Shown: piece after piece, positions 1-8,224 of the stretch
How positions within the stretch are numbered: the first letter of the stretch is position 1
Layout: every line of letters starts with the position of its first letter
Source: Sporocytophaga sp.
Lineage (GTDB): Bacteria; Bacteroidota; Bacteroidia; Cytophagales; Cytophagaceae
NCBI GenBank assembly: GCA_024707265.1
Contig: JANQAB010000009.1
Span: 744,001-808,000, forward strand
Length of the DNA stretch: 64,000 nt
Direction: 5' to 3'
Notes under the pieces: model-generated
What the model was told of the DNA's origin: nothing
Databases searched by the model: none
Seen by the model: only the letters and a program-made list of their open reading frames with translations
Translations under genes and position numbers: made by a program

Positions 1-210
1 AAATCCGGCAAGTGCAACTTCAGAGGCTGTTCCATTGCCTCTTTTAGTCAGCGTTATTTCAAGGATTTTACTTGCTTTAATGGCATCTTCTCCAAATGTT
101 TCATAAAAGTCACCTACCCTGAAAAGTAATAAAGCTCCCGGATGTTTTGCCTTTATAGCATTATACTGCTTCATCAGAGGTGTCTCTGAAAACGATTTGG
201 TTTCACTCAT
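1..210 (-). CDS. mutS: DNA mismatch repair protein MutS, N-terminal fragment cut by window edge
   Basis: The minus strand reads 70 codons from an ATG at 208-210 to the window edge with no stop. The peptide contains PLMKQYNAIKAKHPGALLLF, then RVGDFYETFGEDA, and ends KRGNGTASEVALAGF. This is the MutS mismatch-recognition domain I, including the conserved Phe-x-Glu of GDFYETF that stacks on the mispaired base in the family. MutS binds mismatches in newly replicated DNA and recruits MutL. The gene is divergent from the RNA methylase at 481. The remainder lies outside the window, so integrity cannot be judged. Confidence 0.93.
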   Translation of the reverse strand, partial: MSETKSFSETPLMKQYNAIKAKHPGALLLFRVGDFYETFGEDAIKASKILEITLTKRGNGTASEVALAGF

Positions 211-452
211 AGTAAAATTATTTAAATCAATGCTGGAGAATAGGTTAAGCCTTAAAGGCCGTTCTGTTCCAATCTTAAATTTACGGTTTTTGCTGTTTCT
301 CTCCTTTTTTTCTCTTCTGATTGTGAATAACTTTTTATTTCAAATAATCATTGGTCGTTGAAAGGTCTTGTGAATCAATATAATCAATCATTTAAAGCTA
401 GCTTCTAAGAAGTTGATTGGCTGTAAAATTTTTATAATGTTTAATACCGGTT

Positions 453-460
453 TATTTTTG
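453..460 (+). promoter_or_regulatory. Candidate -7 promoter element (TATTTTTG)
   Basis: TATTTTTG fits the Bacteroidota -7 consensus TAnnTTTG and lies 20 bp upstream of the ATG at 481, giving a very short leader. No clear -33 TTTG was found at the usual spacing, so this is a pattern match only. Confidence 0.4.
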
Positions 461-480
461 TGCCCTCATAAATTATATAA

Positions 481-1023
481 ATGAAGAAGCTGAAACTTGA
501 TGAGTTGAACCGCCTGAGCGTGGATGAGTATAAAAGTGTTGACAAACACCCTGTTGTTCTGGTTCTTGACAACATCAGAAGTATGCACAACGTTGGAGCG
601 GCATTCAGAACCGGTGATGCCTTTAAAGTTGAAAAGCTGTATTTGTGTGGTGTTACTGCCAGGCCTCCTCACAGAGAAATACATAAAAGTGCTTTGGGAG
701 CAGAAGATTCCGTTGCATGGGAGTATTTTGCAAAAACTTCAGATGCCATCATCAGGCTTAAGGAGGAGGGCTATATCATTGCCTCCGTTGAACAAGCAGA
801 AGGCAGTCAGATGCTTCAGGATTTTACACCAGATAAAAATAGAAAATATGCTTTTGTATTTGGTAACGAAGTGTTTGGTGTTGAGGAAGAGGTGATAGAG
901 TTGACAGACATTTGCCTGGAAATACCTCAATTTGGGACAAAGCATAGCTTCAATGTTTCGGTTACAATGGGAATTGTATTATGGGATTATGCTGCAAAAG
1001 TAGTTTTAAAAAGATATGTATAA
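481..1023 (+). CDS. SpoU/TrmH-family RNA 2'-O-methyltransferase
   Basis: 180 residues, a compact SPOUT (trefoil-knot) methylase without an added N-terminal domain. The three family motifs are in order: NIRSMHNVGAAFRTGDAF (about residues 32-49, with the catalytic-type Arg), FVFGNEVFGV (about 124-133), and IPQFGTKHSFNVSVTMGI (about 147-164). The family transfers a methyl group from S-adenosylmethionine to a ribose 2'-OH of tRNA or rRNA in the cytoplasm; the exact target cannot be read from sequence. It is divergent from mutS and monocistronic. The ATG at 481 has no Shine-Dalgarno sequence, as is normal for this phylum. Confidence 0.9.
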   Translation: MKKLKLDELNRLSVDEYKSVDKHPVVLVLDNIRSMHNVGAAFRTGDAFKVEKLYLCGVTARPPHREIHKSALGAEDSVAWEYFAKTSDAIIRLKEEGYIIASVEQAEGSQMLQDFTPDKNRKYAFVFGNEVFGVEEEVIELTDICLEIPQFGTKHSFNVSVTMGIVLWDYAAKVVLKRYV

Positions 1024-1180
1024 TTTAACTTTTTTAATATTTTATTATCTGTAGGAAAAAAATAATTATGTAGGTGCCTTAGAGAAGTTAATGCATTCTC
1101 ATAAAATATGTTTTAGATTGGCGAAAATGTTTAACCTAAATTAATATGCTCAATCTTAGACAATTATTCCTGCCTTTTTT

Positions 1181-2008
1181 GTGCTGTTTGTTGCAGCATC
1201 ATTTACCATAAACCCCAAATCAGGAGAGCCGACTCTTCAAAAGAAATGGGAAACTGGAGCGGTATTAAAAACTCCAGAATCAGTCATCTATGATGAAAAA
1301 AGAAATGTGCTGTATGTCGCCAATATCAATGGAGATGGATCAGCTCATGATGGAAATGGGTTTATAACGAAGCTGAGTACAGATGGTAAGATTTCAGAAC
1401 TTGAATGGGTCAAAGGTCTTGATGCTCCTAAAGGCATGGGGATTGTTGGAAATAAATTATATGTCTCGGATATAGATAAAGTGGTTGTTATAGATATTTT
1501 ATCTGGTAAGATTGAAAAATCTTATACCATTGAAGGAGCTGTTTTCTTGAATGATATTACCACTGATGCCTCTGGCAATGTTTACATTTCAGATTCTTCA
1601 AATAAAAAGATTTATCTTCTGAAAGATGGTACTACAAGCTTATGGCTTGAAAACAGTTTATTTGAGAAGCCAAATGGTTTACTTGCACTTAAAGATGGTT
1701 TAAGAGTGATTGATATGAAGGGTGGTAAGTTTTATAATGTTTCCTATGATAAGAAAAATGCTGAAGTTATAGCAGAGAACATTCCTTCTGGTGATGGAAT
1801 AGTTGAAATTGGCAAAGGCGTTTATTTGATTTCGAACTGGAACGGAGAAGTCAATTATATTAAAGGCAAAATGGTCAGCAAATTGCTTGATACAAAAGAT
1901 GAAAAGATTAATTCTGCAGACATCTGGTACATTCCTCAGCAGAAGCTTGTTTTAGTCCCTACTTTCTTTGGGAATAAATTAGTGGCTTATACTTTTATTG
2001 AAAAGTAA
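1181..2008 (+). CDS. Secreted SMP-30/NHL-like beta-propeller protein, frameshifted at signal peptide
   Basis: The body has repeated blade-like units (ESVIYDEKRNVLYVANINGD, KGMGIVGNKLYVSDIDKV, NDITTDASGNVYISDSSNK), the pattern of SMP-30/gluconolactonase or NHL six-bladed propellers; substrate unknown. In this frame the only start is a GTG at 1181, in the middle of a hydrophobic stretch. An ATG at 1146 in another frame encodes MLNLRQLFLPF and runs into a T6 tract at 1175-1180. One more T would join it to FVLFVAASFTINPKSG, making a normal signal peptide. I infer a one-base deletion, either real or a sequencing error, with the true start at 1146. No enzyme class is assigned. Confidence 0.7.
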   Translation: MLFVAASFTINPKSGEPTLQKKWETGAVLKTPESVIYDEKRNVLYVANINGDGSAHDGNGFITKLSTDGKISELEWVKGLDAPKGMGIVGNKLYVSDIDKVVVIDILSGKIEKSYTIEGAVFLNDITTDASGNVYISDSSNKKIYLLKDGTTSLWLENSLFEKPNGLLALKDGLRVIDMKGGKFYNVSYDKKNAEVIAENIPSGDGIVEIGKGVYLISNWNGEVNYIKGKMVSKLLDTKDEKINSADIWYIPQQKLVLVPTFFGNKLVAYTFIEK

Positions 2009-2607
2009 AATGTTTTAGAACAGATCACAAGCGCAGATTATGTTTTTTGCTTTGTTTTATATAATTCTCTTTCACCTCTCTTCTTTCAAATATATGGGGA
2101 GAATGCAGAACTTAATTTTCCAAAAGCGATTCGATACTTCAGTTTGAGTATACACTTCACTTATGTAGCTTTGTCTGAAGTGCCAGTTACATAGAATTTG
2201 AAGAGTTACTGAGAAGTTGATTAAGTACTAAATTAATATAAACCTAATATGAAACATTGCATCAGCCTTGTATAAAGGCTGATGCAATGTTTTTGCATAA
2301 TGCCACAAGAGTAAGAGGTTTGAATATGCAGCTGCTAGGCTTCATAATAAAATTTATTCTTTTGATAAGTTTTTGGCGTTCTGACACTATGAAAAATTAC
2401 CAATATTGGTTATTGACATATTTAGTTGAGCGTTCCATTTTTATGCTCAGAATAAAATCCTTGTTAAGCAAGCTTTTATTTATTGGATGCTTTTAGTTAA
2501 CTGCATTTTTCTTCAACGCAAATGGTTTTCGTTGATCAAGATTATACTTGCATGGGAATAAAGTAACAATAAAGAATTGTTTTCTTTCTCTTCGCATTAA
2601 TTGTTAA
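2009..2607. other. Intergenic region, about 600 bp, left flank of the IS element
   Basis: Apart from the strong hairpin at 2252-2294, I see no gene with convincing coding character. A 79-codon open frame at 2257-2496 overlaps the hairpin and encodes a low-quality hydrophobic peptide. Before the insertion this region was continuous with 5195-5435. Confidence 0.5.
2252..2294 (+). terminator. 18-bp perfect hairpin with T tail, rho-independent terminator-like
   Basis: The arms 2252-2269 and 2275-2292 are perfect inverse complements around a 5-nt loop, and the right arm runs into TTTTT (2290-2294). It is about 240 bp after the propeller gene's stop, which is far for its terminator. It may instead belong to a lost or unrecognised transcript. 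Confidence 0.6.
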
Positions 2608-2613
2608 GTATAG
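2608..2613. repeat. Left target-site duplication GTATAG of the IS21-family element
   Basis: GTATAG directly precedes the left inverted repeat and recurs at 5189-5194 directly after the right one. A 6-bp direct repeat is within the range known for IS21-family insertions. Confidence 0.85.
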
Positions 2614-2618
2614 TGATT

Positions 2619-2764
2619 ATTCCGGACTAAATTGAGCCAGTAATTCCGGACTAAACTGAGCCACTTTTTAGTAGAAGAATCAGGGAATTCCGGACCAAAC
2701 TGAGCCACTTAAATTTGTATTTTTTCAATTTTAAGAACTGCCATTCCGGCATAAACTGAGCCAC
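2619..2764. repeat. Four direct subterminal repeats at the IS left end
   Basis: Copies at 2619-2640, 2643-2664, 2687-2708 and 2743-2764 follow the form ATTCCGGACTAAACTGAGCC with 1-4 differences. Start-to-start spacings are 24, 44 and 56 bp. By family knowledge these are probable IstA-binding sites; the direct observation is the repetition. Confidence 0.85.
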
Positions 2765-2813
2765 TTTTTTTGATTTTGCAACTGTAACTTCAGCTTTTTA
2801 AGCTGAAGAATTT

Positions 2814-3806
2814 ATGGCTAACCAAGCTAAAACCATGTTGCAAATACGCAGACTATTACAATTACTCATTTCCGGCCTCTCAGAACGACAAATTGCCAAT
2901 ACACTTGGCATGAGTCGCAATACAGTTGCCACCTACTTAAAACGGTTTAAAACCTCGGGATATGACTTTAATCAATTACTCTCACTCTCAGACGATACTC
3001 TGGGTAGTGTTGTCTATAATCATGCTATCGAAAGCAGAAAGGATGAACGGTATGGTCGTTTATCTCCCAAGCTGGGGCATTACCTTTCAGAGCTTAAGCG
3101 CACCGGAGTAACCCGAATGTTGTTGTGGGAAGAATATCGCAGAGAAGATCCTGACGGCTATTCCTATCAACAATTTTGTGAGCACCTGAATACCTATAGT
3201 CAGATTCGCAATGCAGTGATGCCACAACAGCATAAGCCTGCAGAAGTTTTAGAGATTGACTTTGCGGGAAAGAAACTTTCCTATATCGACAAGACCAGCG
3301 GTGAAGTCTTAGAATGTCCTGTTTTCGTTGCTGTATTGCCCTATAGCGGTTATACCTATGTTGAAGCCTTGCATAATGCTACCCTTGATCAGTTAGTGGG
3401 AGCATTAAACCGATGTCTGCAATACTTAGGAGGAGCTCCCGCTTCAATTCTTACAGATAACATGAGGCAAATGGTGATAAAAAGCGACCGCTATGAACCA
3501 ACCTTTACTGCCCTTGCAGAACAGTTCTCCGTTTTCTATAACACCACCCTGTCGGCTACACGTGTGGAAAAGCCTAAAGACAAAGCCCGTGTAGAAAAGT
3601 CTGTAGATCTTGCATACAAGCGTATTTATGCCCCATTAAGAGACAACGTGGTTTATAGCCTCTCAGAGTTGAATTACCACATAAAGTTGAATTTGGAAAA
3701 ACATAATGATTGCTTGATGCAGAAGAAGGATTATTCCAGAAGAGACCGGTTTGTCCAGGATGAACAACCATTGCTTACCCCCTTCCACTACAAGCTTTTG
3801 AAGTGA
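2814..3806 (+). CDS. istA: IS21-family transposase IstA, N-terminal part (frameshifted)
   Basis: 330 residues. A helix-turn-helix at about 22-45 (SERQIANTLGMSRNTVATYL) is followed by an integrase-type catalytic core with D149 (EVLEIDFAG), D215 (ILTDNMRQMV) and E261 (KARVEKSVDL), a complete DDE triad. The frame ends at LLTPFHYKLLK, where IstA should continue. After the C5 run at 3778-3782, the -1 frame reads PLPLQAFEVKYAVKAKVQ directly into the next segment. The protein is therefore split by a one-base deletion (real or sequencing error), since IstA is normally a single chain of about 500 residues. Confidence 0.9.
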   Translation: MANQAKTMLQIRRLLQLLISGLSERQIANTLGMSRNTVATYLKRFKTSGYDFNQLLSLSDDTLGSVVYNHAIESRKDERYGRLSPKLGHYLSELKRTGVTRMLLWEEYRREDPDGYSYQQFCEHLNTYSQIRNAVMPQQHKPAEVLEIDFAGKKLSYIDKTSGEVLECPVFVAVLPYSGYTYVEALHNATLDQLVGALNRCLQYLGGAPASILTDNMRQMVIKSDRYEPTFTALAEQFSVFYNTTLSATRVEKPKDKARVEKSVDLAYKRIYAPLRDNVVYSLSELNYHIKLNLEKHNDCLMQKKDYSRRDRFVQDEQPLLTPFHYKLLK

Positions 3807-4366
3807 AATATGCAGTCAAAGCTAAAGTGCAGAAGAACTATCATATCCTGCTAGGACAGGACATGCACTACTATAGTGTTCCTTATCAATACATAGGTAA
3901 ACAAACCACCATTGTATATGACAGCGCACAAGTTGAGGTTTACCTGGATCACAAAAGAATAGCAGCTCATAAAAGGAACTACCAGAAACACTGTTACACA
4001 ACTACAGATACTCACATGCCTACCAGTCACCTCAAATATAAAGAGACTCTGGGATGGGATAAAGACTACTTTTTACAAAAGGCCAAACCTATAGGAGAAT
4101 ACTTTCTACAGATGGTAAGCGGCCTGCTTGAATCAAGGCAGTTTACTCAACAAGCCTTTCTTTCCTGTAGAGGTCTTTTGCGCCTGGCCGATAAATATGG
4201 AAATGAACGTGCAAATAACGCCTGTAGAATAGGTCTGTATGCCGGATATCTGTCATACAAAACTATTGAAAACATATTATCCAATAACAGGGATAAGCAG
4301 GAAGAGCCATCATCACAGATCACCATACCTGTTCATGAAAACATCAGAGGTCCTAAAGAATATTAA
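3803..4366 (+). CDS. istA: IS21-family transposase IstA, C-terminal part (frameshifted)
   Basis: 187 residues from the ATG at 3803, but the reading frame is open back to the C5 run at 3778-3782 and joins the upstream segment as one IstA of about 517 residues. It contains the IstA C-terminal region (HYYSVPYQYIGKQTTIVY, then RGLLRLADKYGNERANNACR), downstream of the catalytic core. It has no independent function that I can support. The stop at 4364-4366 is 27 bp before istB. Whether the element can transpose depends on whether the frameshift is real. Confidence 0.85.
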   Translation: MKYAVKAKVQKNYHILLGQDMHYYSVPYQYIGKQTTIVYDSAQVEVYLDHKRIAAHKRNYQKHCYTTTDTHMPTSHLKYKETLGWDKDYFLQKAKPIGEYFLQMVSGLLESRQFTQQAFLSCRGLLRLADKYGNERANNACRIGLYAGYLSYKTIENILSNNRDKQEEPSSQITIPVHENIRGPKEY

Positions 4367-4393
4367 TGTTAAACCAATTAAAAATCAATTAAA

Positions 4394-5137
4394 ATGAACA
4401 CCAGACAAACACTTGAGCAACTTTACAATCTAAAGCTTACAGGAATGGGCAAAGCGTACGAAGCATTCTTATCAATGCCGATACATGAACAGCTATCATT
4501 ACATGAAGCTATTGCCAGACTGGCAGAAGCAGAGCTCCAGTACCGAACCCATAAGAAAACACAAATGTATGTCAGGCTCAGCAAACTGCGGTATAACGCA
4601 GTTCTGGAGCAGATACATTGCTCATCGGAAAGAAACTTTACCAACGATAAGCTTGCGATATTGGCTGACTGCGGTTTTATAGAAAGAGCGGAAAATGTTC
4701 TGATAACAGGAGCTACAGGCTGTGGCAAAAGCTATCTGGCTTGTGCCCTTGGAAGACAGGTCTGTGCTATGGGATATAAAGTACTTTATATGGGAATGAC
4801 AAGGTTACTTGAAAAAATTGCTCAATCAAAACTTGAAGGCACTTACGTAAAAATGTTAAATCAGATAGAGAAGGTTCACCTGATAATCCTCGACGACTTC
4901 GGCTTGCAGCCGATTGACAACAACCTGAGATTAGCCCTATTACAAATGCTGGAAGACAGATATGGTAAAAAGCCCATCATGGTAACATCGCAGCTTCCAG
5001 TAAACAAATGGCATGAATACATTGGAGAACCTACACTCGCTGACGCTATCATGGACAGAATGACAGCCAATGCACACAAAATTGAATTAAAAGGAGAATC
5101 TTTAAGAAAAGCTAAATCATCCAAAAAATCTGCTTAA
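4394..5137 (+). CDS. istB: IS21-family transposition helper ATPase IstB
   Basis: 247 residues, the normal IstB length. An N-terminal helical region (MNTRQTLEQLYNLKLTGMGK) precedes an AAA+ core with Walker A GATGCGKS (about residue 104) and Walker B LIILDDFG (about 160), sensor-like VTSQLPVNKWHE and DAIMDRM. IstB is a DnaC/DnaA-like ATPase that multimerises on target DNA and activates IstA. The gene is intact and ends 51 bp before the right end of the element. Confidence 0.95.
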   Translation: MNTRQTLEQLYNLKLTGMGKAYEAFLSMPIHEQLSLHEAIARLAEAELQYRTHKKTQMYVRLSKLRYNAVLEQIHCSSERNFTNDKLAILADCGFIERAENVLITGATGCGKSYLACALGRQVCAMGYKVLYMGMTRLLEKIAQSKLEGTYVKMLNQIEKVHLIILDDFGLQPIDNNLRLALLQMLEDRYGKKPIMVTSQLPVNKWHEYIGEPTLADAIMDRMTANAHKIELKGESLRKAKSSKKSA

Positions 5138-5162
5138 ATTAACTTTGCAAAATCAAAACAGG

Positions 5163-5183
5163 GTGGCTCAATTTCACCGGAAT
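5163..5183. repeat. Right-end inverted copy of the IS subterminal repeat
   Basis: GTGGCTCAATTTCACCGGAAT is the inverted counterpart of the four left-end repeats. Only one copy is visible at this end, so the ends are asymmetric. Confidence 0.8.
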
Positions 5184-5188
5184 TATCA

Positions 5189-5194
5189 GTATAG
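5189..5194. repeat. Right target-site duplication GTATAG
   Basis: Direct repeat of 2608-2613, immediately outside the right terminus. Confidence 0.85.
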
Positions 5195-5435
5195 TATTGA
5201 TATTCAAAATGTATTATAAATTCTAATAGTATTGAAGGATAAATTTTGTATAAGTTATTTTTACTTTATTAGGATGAAAAGATTTTAGTGTGTAATTTCC
5301 GCATGATTGTCTATGCAATAGTGCTTTTTGTCAAAACTTTTTAAAGTTTTTAGGATAAAATAATTTGTGACAAATATCTTCTTGGGATTTTATTATCAAT
5401 CAATTATAATTTTTAAAACCAAACCAAAAACAAAA

Positions 5436-6476
5436 ATGAAAAAGATCAAATTTTTAGCAGCTGCATTATGCTTATGCTCAGGTAGTATATTTGGGCAGAC
5501 AATGCCATTTTATACTCAGGGAGAAAGTATTAGGGCTGGGAGGACAATTAATGGATATTCAATTTATGCAAATACAGGAAGCGTAGATGGTCCAGGGATT
5601 GAATTTCATGGAAGTGGAGTTGATGCTAAATCAGGATCACTTACATTTCTCACGTGTCCAAATACTAATAATACTGATTCCAGACATGGCTTTACCTTTG
5701 CAAAATATAATGGAACTACATGGAAACCTCAGTTTGCTATTAATAGGTATGGGTTCTCAGGCTTTGGTGATTTTGCTGGCTGGGATGTAACAGCTCCTTT
5801 GCAAGTTGATAAAAATTTCAACAGGGTTGGTATTGGGACACTTGGTGTGAGTTCATTCGGAGATGATCCACAGTTTCAATATAGGTACTCTCCATCCCTT
5901 ACAGGCGGTATTGGCTATATAGGTTTTAATGCAATACGTCAGGTTGATAATGCTATTGGTATGCATTCAAATGGTACTAATAATGGAGGTGCTATAATTG
6001 CAGGAACGATAAATGGAGGTCTTAATTTTATAACGTTAAAGAGCGGGGCTTATGGAGGAGCTACAGGAGTTCAATGGGCATCTCCAGCGCAGCTTGCAGC
6101 ATCTATTAAGATGTCAATAGATCCTGATGGAAAAGTTGGAATAGGAACTCTATGTGTTGGGAATTATAAATTAGCTGTAGACGGAGCAATCAGATGCAGA
6201 GAGGTTAGGGTAGACCAGGACAGCTGGTGTGATTATGTCTTTGAAAAGGACTATAAACTCCTTTCTCTTTCTCAAGTTGAATCTTTCATAATTGAGAATA
6301 AACATTTGCCCGATGTTCCTTCTGAAAAAGAGGTTAAAGAAAATGGCGTGAATGTTTCGGAAATTAATGCCATTTTATTGAAGAAAATAGAAGAATTGTA
6401 CTTGTATTCTATAGATCAAAATAAAAAGATCGAACAACTTGAATTTCAAATTAAGGACCTTCAAAAAAAGAACTAA
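5436..6476 (+). CDS. Secreted tail-fibre-like protein with C-terminal coiled coil
   Basis: 346 residues from the ATG at 5436, which begins a clear signal peptide (MKKIKFLAAALCLCSGSIFG, then Gln). An upstream in-frame GTG at 5367 would bury the signal peptide. The middle is Gly/Asn-rich beta structure with repeated VGIGTL-type turns (about 135 and 235), as in phage-tail-fibre-like Bacteroidota surface proteins. The C-terminus (YKLLSLSQVESFIIENKHLP, DVPSEKEVKENG, then a coiled coil rich in EKIEQLEFQIKDLQKK-type heptads) is a recurrent trimerisation/autochaperone-like tail in this phylum. No T9SS domain is visible. Role unknown, probably cell surface. Confidence 0.8.
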   Translation: MKKIKFLAAALCLCSGSIFGQTMPFYTQGESIRAGRTINGYSIYANTGSVDGPGIEFHGSGVDAKSGSLTFLTCPNTNNTDSRHGFTFAKYNGTTWKPQFAINRYGFSGFGDFAGWDVTAPLQVDKNFNRVGIGTLGVSSFGDDPQFQYRYSPSLTGGIGYIGFNAIRQVDNAIGMHSNGTNNGGAIIAGTINGGLNFITLKSGAYGGATGVQWASPAQLAASIKMSIDPDGKVGIGTLCVGNYKLAVDGAIRCREVRVDQDSWCDYVFEKDYKLLSLSQVESFIIENKHLPDVPSEKEVKENGVNVSEINAILLKKIEELYLYSIDQNKKIEQLEFQIKDLQKKN

Positions 6477-6601
6477 TCTCGGATATTTAAAATTGCCTAA
6501 ACGAAATATTTATAATTTATAATTGTAGGGTATACTATAATATTAAACTCTATGATGATTTGTTTAGGAAAAACTAACAACTGTTTTATGGTAACTTAAT
6601 T

Positions 6602-8164
6602 ATGAATGATAAAGAAATATTTATGAATATATCAAAAAATATATTTGAGGTGCGAGGTATTGTCAAACAAGCGATTAAATGTTGCTTTTTGACTCTATTT
6701 TTCTTAAATATAAATTCGATAAGAGTTAATGCTCAGTTTTGTGGCACGCAACCATCTGTTAATGGTGATGCACTTCTAAGAAAAGCGGAAATGGAGCAAG
6801 ATATTTTGGATTATGTTACTTTGGCAAATGGTCGAATAGCAGCTTCGGAGTTCACAATTCCGGTTGTAGTACATATATATGGGTATAATACTACTGATTT
6901 GCCAGATTCAAAAGTTCAAGAGCAAATAACTATATTAAATAATGCATTTACAGCCAATATTCATAATAGTGCAATTGGGACGACAATACGGTTTTGTTTG
7001 GCTAAAAGAGATAAATTTGGGTATGCTTCAACGGGCATTATAAGACGTACAGATTTGGGTGGATCTTATACTATAAATGATGATTCTTGGATTAAGGGTC
7101 AATCGAATTGGCCATCTCAAAGTTATCTAAATATCTGGGTTGTAAACTTGGATGTAAATGAACCTCTGGCATGGGCAACATTTCCTTTTGATAAGCCTGT
7201 AGGATCATTTTTGGATGGGATTGTCATAAGTAAAAGTGTGTTCGCAAACAATAACCATCCGCATAATGGAGGAGGTAAGGTGCTAGTTCACGAAGTTGGC
7301 CACTATCTAAATTTATATCATACTTGGGGTGATAAGGACGATTGTAGTGGAACAGATTATTGTGAGGATACGCCTTCATGTAGTGGTCCAGTATCTGGTT
7401 GTCCAACCTCTACCAATCAATGTGGAGGAGGGTTGAGATTGGTTTCCAATCATATGGATTATACTAGTGATGCATGTAGGAATAATTTTACATTCAATCA
7501 GGCGACTAGAATGAATGCTGCTTTAACTATGCACCGGTCAGGTCTTCTTGACAATATCGATGCCTGTTCAGATCCTGTAGATCCTTTTTGCTGCACTCCA
7601 CCTCCAAAGTGGCATCCAGGAGAATGGGAGGGTGGGGTTTGTAGTGCATATTTTTCTGGAACTACATTGACTAATAAAGACTGGGGAGAGTTTGATAATA
7701 CAGTAAAGAGCTATAAGGATTACATTATTGCAGTAAATAATGTAATTATGAGGCCTAATTCCCATACAATTTTTCGAGCAGGGGATTGGATTTCACTTAG
7801 ACCAGGTACTCATATTCAAAATGGAGCTTATTTTTGGGGAAGAATCAAAAGTTGTAGTTTGGGCCCATTTTTATTCTGGCAGAATATCTTTAGAGAAGGG
7901 GTGACAGAAGAAACTGCAGATGTTATGGATTTAGGTTCAATTAATATTCGACCTAATCCAACAGCAGGTCTCTTTCAGATTCAAGCTAAGGAAATTGAGG
8001 CAGTTGAACTTTTGAATTCATTTGGAGAAAGGGTAAAGTTGCTAAAGGTTGATTTTAAAGATGAAGCAAATATTGATATGAGTGGATTTTCATCGGGAAT
8101 TTATTATTGTAAAGTGATTACAAGTGGAAAGATTTATATTGAAAAAGTTTCGTTGACTAGATAA
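6602..8164 (+). CDS. M43 pappalysin-like zinc metalloprotease with T9SS sorting domain
   Basis: 520 residues. A signal peptide (hydrophobic CCFLTLFFLNINSI, cleavage after VNA) precedes a metzincin core with the zinc motif HEVGHYLNLYH (from about residue 229) and a downstream Met-turn in SNHMDYTSD. Cysteine pairs between them (DDCSGTDYCEDTPSC) fit M43 proteases. The last ~75 residues (INIRPNPTAGLFQIQ to IYIEKVSLTR) are a type A T9SS sorting domain, so the enzyme should be exported through the outer membrane and anchored or released. A second ATG at 6623 is possible; the signal peptide is intact from either. Confidence 0.9.
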   Translation: MNDKEIFMNISKNIFEVRGIVKQAIKCCFLTLFFLNINSIRVNAQFCGTQPSVNGDALLRKAEMEQDILDYVTLANGRIAASEFTIPVVVHIYGYNTTDLPDSKVQEQITILNNAFTANIHNSAIGTTIRFCLAKRDKFGYASTGIIRRTDLGGSYTINDDSWIKGQSNWPSQSYLNIWVVNLDVNEPLAWATFPFDKPVGSFLDGIVISKSVFANNNHPHNGGGKVLVHEVGHYLNLYHTWGDKDDCSGTDYCEDTPSCSGPVSGCPTSTNQCGGGLRLVSNHMDYTSDACRNNFTFNQATRMNAALTMHRSGLLDNIDACSDPVDPFCCTPPPKWHPGEWEGGVCSAYFSGTTLTNKDWGEFDNTVKSYKDYIIAVNNVIMRPNSHTIFRAGDWISLRPGTHIQNGAYFWGRIKSCSLGPFLFWQNIFREGVTEETADVMDLGSINIRPNPTAGLFQIQAKEIEAVELLNSFGERVKLLKVDFKDEANIDMSGFSSGIYYCKVITSGKIYIEKVSLTR

Positions 8165-8181
8165 ATTTCATTTGAATTTTG

Positions 8182-8224
8182 ACAATAGCGAGAATGAAGA
8201 AATGTGTTCTCGCTATTGTTTTTT
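8182..8224 (+). terminator. Rho-independent terminator after the metalloprotease gene
   Basis: 13-bp perfect stem (8182-8194 with 8207-8219), 12-nt loop, then T6. The right arm overlaps the 3' end of the convergent glycerophosphodiesterase gene, so its last codons are part of the hairpin. Confidence 0.88.

Larger units (their letters stand above)
2614..5188 (+). mobile_element. Complete IS21-family insertion sequence, 2575 bp
   Basis: The element carries istA (split by a frameshift) and istB in the usual order. The termini are imperfect inverted repeats: left TGATTATTCCGG then AAATTGAGCCA, right end (reverse complement) TGATAATTCCGG then AAATTGAGCCA. They are flanked by GTATAG on both sides. 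The left end holds four copies of a ~22-bp repeat and the right end one, as expected for multiple transposase-binding sites in this family. Removing the IS and one duplication restores a continuous AT-rich intergenic region, so no gene was disrupted. Confidence 0.92.

Noticed and set aside
2257..2496. 79-codon open frame on the plus strand
   Set aside because: It overlaps the strong hairpin at 2252, has no promoter or conserved look, and its peptide is random hydrophobic sequence.
3774..3810. Programmed -1 frameshift in istA
   Set aside because: The C5 run lacks a proper X-XXY-YYZ heptamer in the reading frame and no downstream stem-loop is evident. Similar indels in unrelated genes favour a simple one-base deletion.
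5436..6476. Prophage tail-fibre gene
   Set aside because: Its fold pattern is phage-like, but it has a Sec signal peptide and no phage genes nearby; such proteins are common chromosomal surface proteins in Bacteroidota.
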